The notes beneath the pieces are model-generated. The model was given only the letters and a program-made list of their open reading frames with translations. It did no database searches and was not told the DNA's origin. Shown one piece after another: positions 6,215-6,740 of a DNA stretch of 6,740 nucleotides. How positions within the stretch are numbered: the first letter of the stretch is position 1; each line of letters begins with the position of its first letter. Origin of the DNA: a bacterium (GTDB lineage Bacteria; SZUA-182; DTGQ01); NCBI GenBank assembly GCA_040755755.1, contig JBFLZW010000077.1, positions 1 to 6,740 of the forward strand, written 5' to 3'. The position numbers were made by a program, and so were the translations under genes.

Positions 6215-6740
6215 ATGAAAGGGAAAAATATGCTACTTGAAAAAATTCAGAACCGGACAGCTCAAATAGGGATTATCGGTCTTGGCTATGTCGGCCTGCC
6301 CCTGGTCAGAGAGTTTCATCGAAGCGGTTTTCAGGTGACCGGCTTTGATGTGGATCAGACCAAGGTGGATGCGCTGAAATCCGGAAGGAGTTATATCAGG
6401 CACATTCCTTCAGAAATGATCGGGGGAATGATTGCTGACGGACGATTTCAGGCCACGACGGATTTTTCCCGATTAACCGAGCAGGATGCGATCGTTATCT
6501 GTGTCCCGACCCCTCTCAATGTTAACCGGGAGCCTGATATGTCGTATGTCTTTGGTACAACCAGGACAATCGCCAGATATCTGAAGAAGGGGCAATTGGT
6601 TGTTCTGGAAAGTACCACTTATCCGGGGACCACGGATGAAGATATGCGGGCCATTCTGGAAAATACGGACCTTCATGCCGGATATGACTTTTATCTGGCC
6701 TTCTCCCCCGAACGGGAGGACCCGAATAATTCCAAATACT
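6215..6740 (+). CDS. Nucleotide-sugar dehydrogenase, UDP-GlcNAc 6-dehydrogenase-like (3' end cut by window)
   Basis: N-terminal 175 codons of a UDP-glucose/GDP-mannose dehydrogenase-family enzyme, which oxidises the C6 hydroxyl of a nucleotide sugar to a carboxylate using two NAD+ in the cytoplasm, supplying uronic acid sugars for surface polysaccharides. Seen: a Rossmann fold with GLGYVG (22-27) and the acidic residue D45 ending the second strand, as in NAD-dependent enzymes; CVPTPL (96-101); ESTTYPGTT (132-140); and FSPEREDP (163-170). The SPERED form is typical of the UDP-N-acetylglucosamine 6-dehydrogenase (WbpA/TviB-like) branch more than of UDP-glucose dehydrogenase. Family members are usually about 420-440 residues, so well over half, including the catalytic cysteine, lies beyond the right edge and exact substrate cannot be fixed. 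It begins 135 bases after the second kinase and probably opens a polysaccharide gene cluster. Confidence 0.9.
   Translation, partial: MKGKNMLLEKIQNRTAQIGIIGLGYVGLPLVREFHRSGFQVTGFDVDQTKVDALKSGRSYIRHIPSEMIGGMIADGRFQATTDFSRLTEQDAIVICVPTPLNVNREPDMSYVFGTTRTIARYLKKGQLVVLESTTYPGTTDEDMRAILENTDLHAGYDFYLAFSPEREDPNNSKY

Overview
The window holds two same-strand, paralogous hybrid histidine kinases followed by the start of a nucleotide-sugar dehydrogenase gene. Everything supported as coding is on the + strand. No RNA gene, CRISPR array, transposase or phage gene was seen. The long soluble multi-PAS kinases with a C-terminal receiver, the intermediate base composition and the C-rich/G-rich palindromes between genes resemble the genomes of environmental, often anaerobic Gram-negative bacteria, particularly deltaproteobacterial-type lineages. 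That placement is an inference from style; no taxonomic marker is present.

Region by region: (1) 31-1884 is a PAS-PAS-HisKA-HATPase-REC kinase. Its first PAS lacks its N-terminal half, and the 5' end is uncertain because the frame is open to the left edge. (2) 1885-2275 is a 391-base gap with several C-rich/G-rich inverted repeats, a candidate sigma70 promoter and a small GGGT/ACCC palindrome close to the next start. (3) 2276-6079 is a 1267-residue hybrid kinase with a GAF-like module, five PAS domains, a coiled-coil linker, HisKA, HATPase and REC. (4) 6080-6214 is a short AT-rich gap with a candidate promoter and an 8-base direct repeat. (5) 6215 to the right edge is the N-terminal part (175 codons) of a UDP-sugar dehydrogenase resembling the UDP-GlcNAc 6-dehydrogenase (WbpA) type.

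The two kinases share a colinear module of about 395 residues, from the end of the last PAS through the receiver, with runs of identity as long as 17 residues. This fits duplication of a whole kinase-receiver cassette followed by divergence of the sensory half. Both keep every catalytic residue expected of an active kinase and receiver. Neither has a membrane segment or a DNA-binding output domain, so both look like cytoplasmic sensors that must pass phosphate to a partner outside the window. The adjoining dehydrogenase suggests a surface-polysaccharide locus starting at the right edge; whether the kinases control it is only a guess from proximity.

I found no clearly undescribed system. The points most worth checking are the three-cysteine motifs in two PAS domains of the large kinase, the truncated PAS and composition shift at the start of the first kinase, and the palindrome cluster between the kinases.
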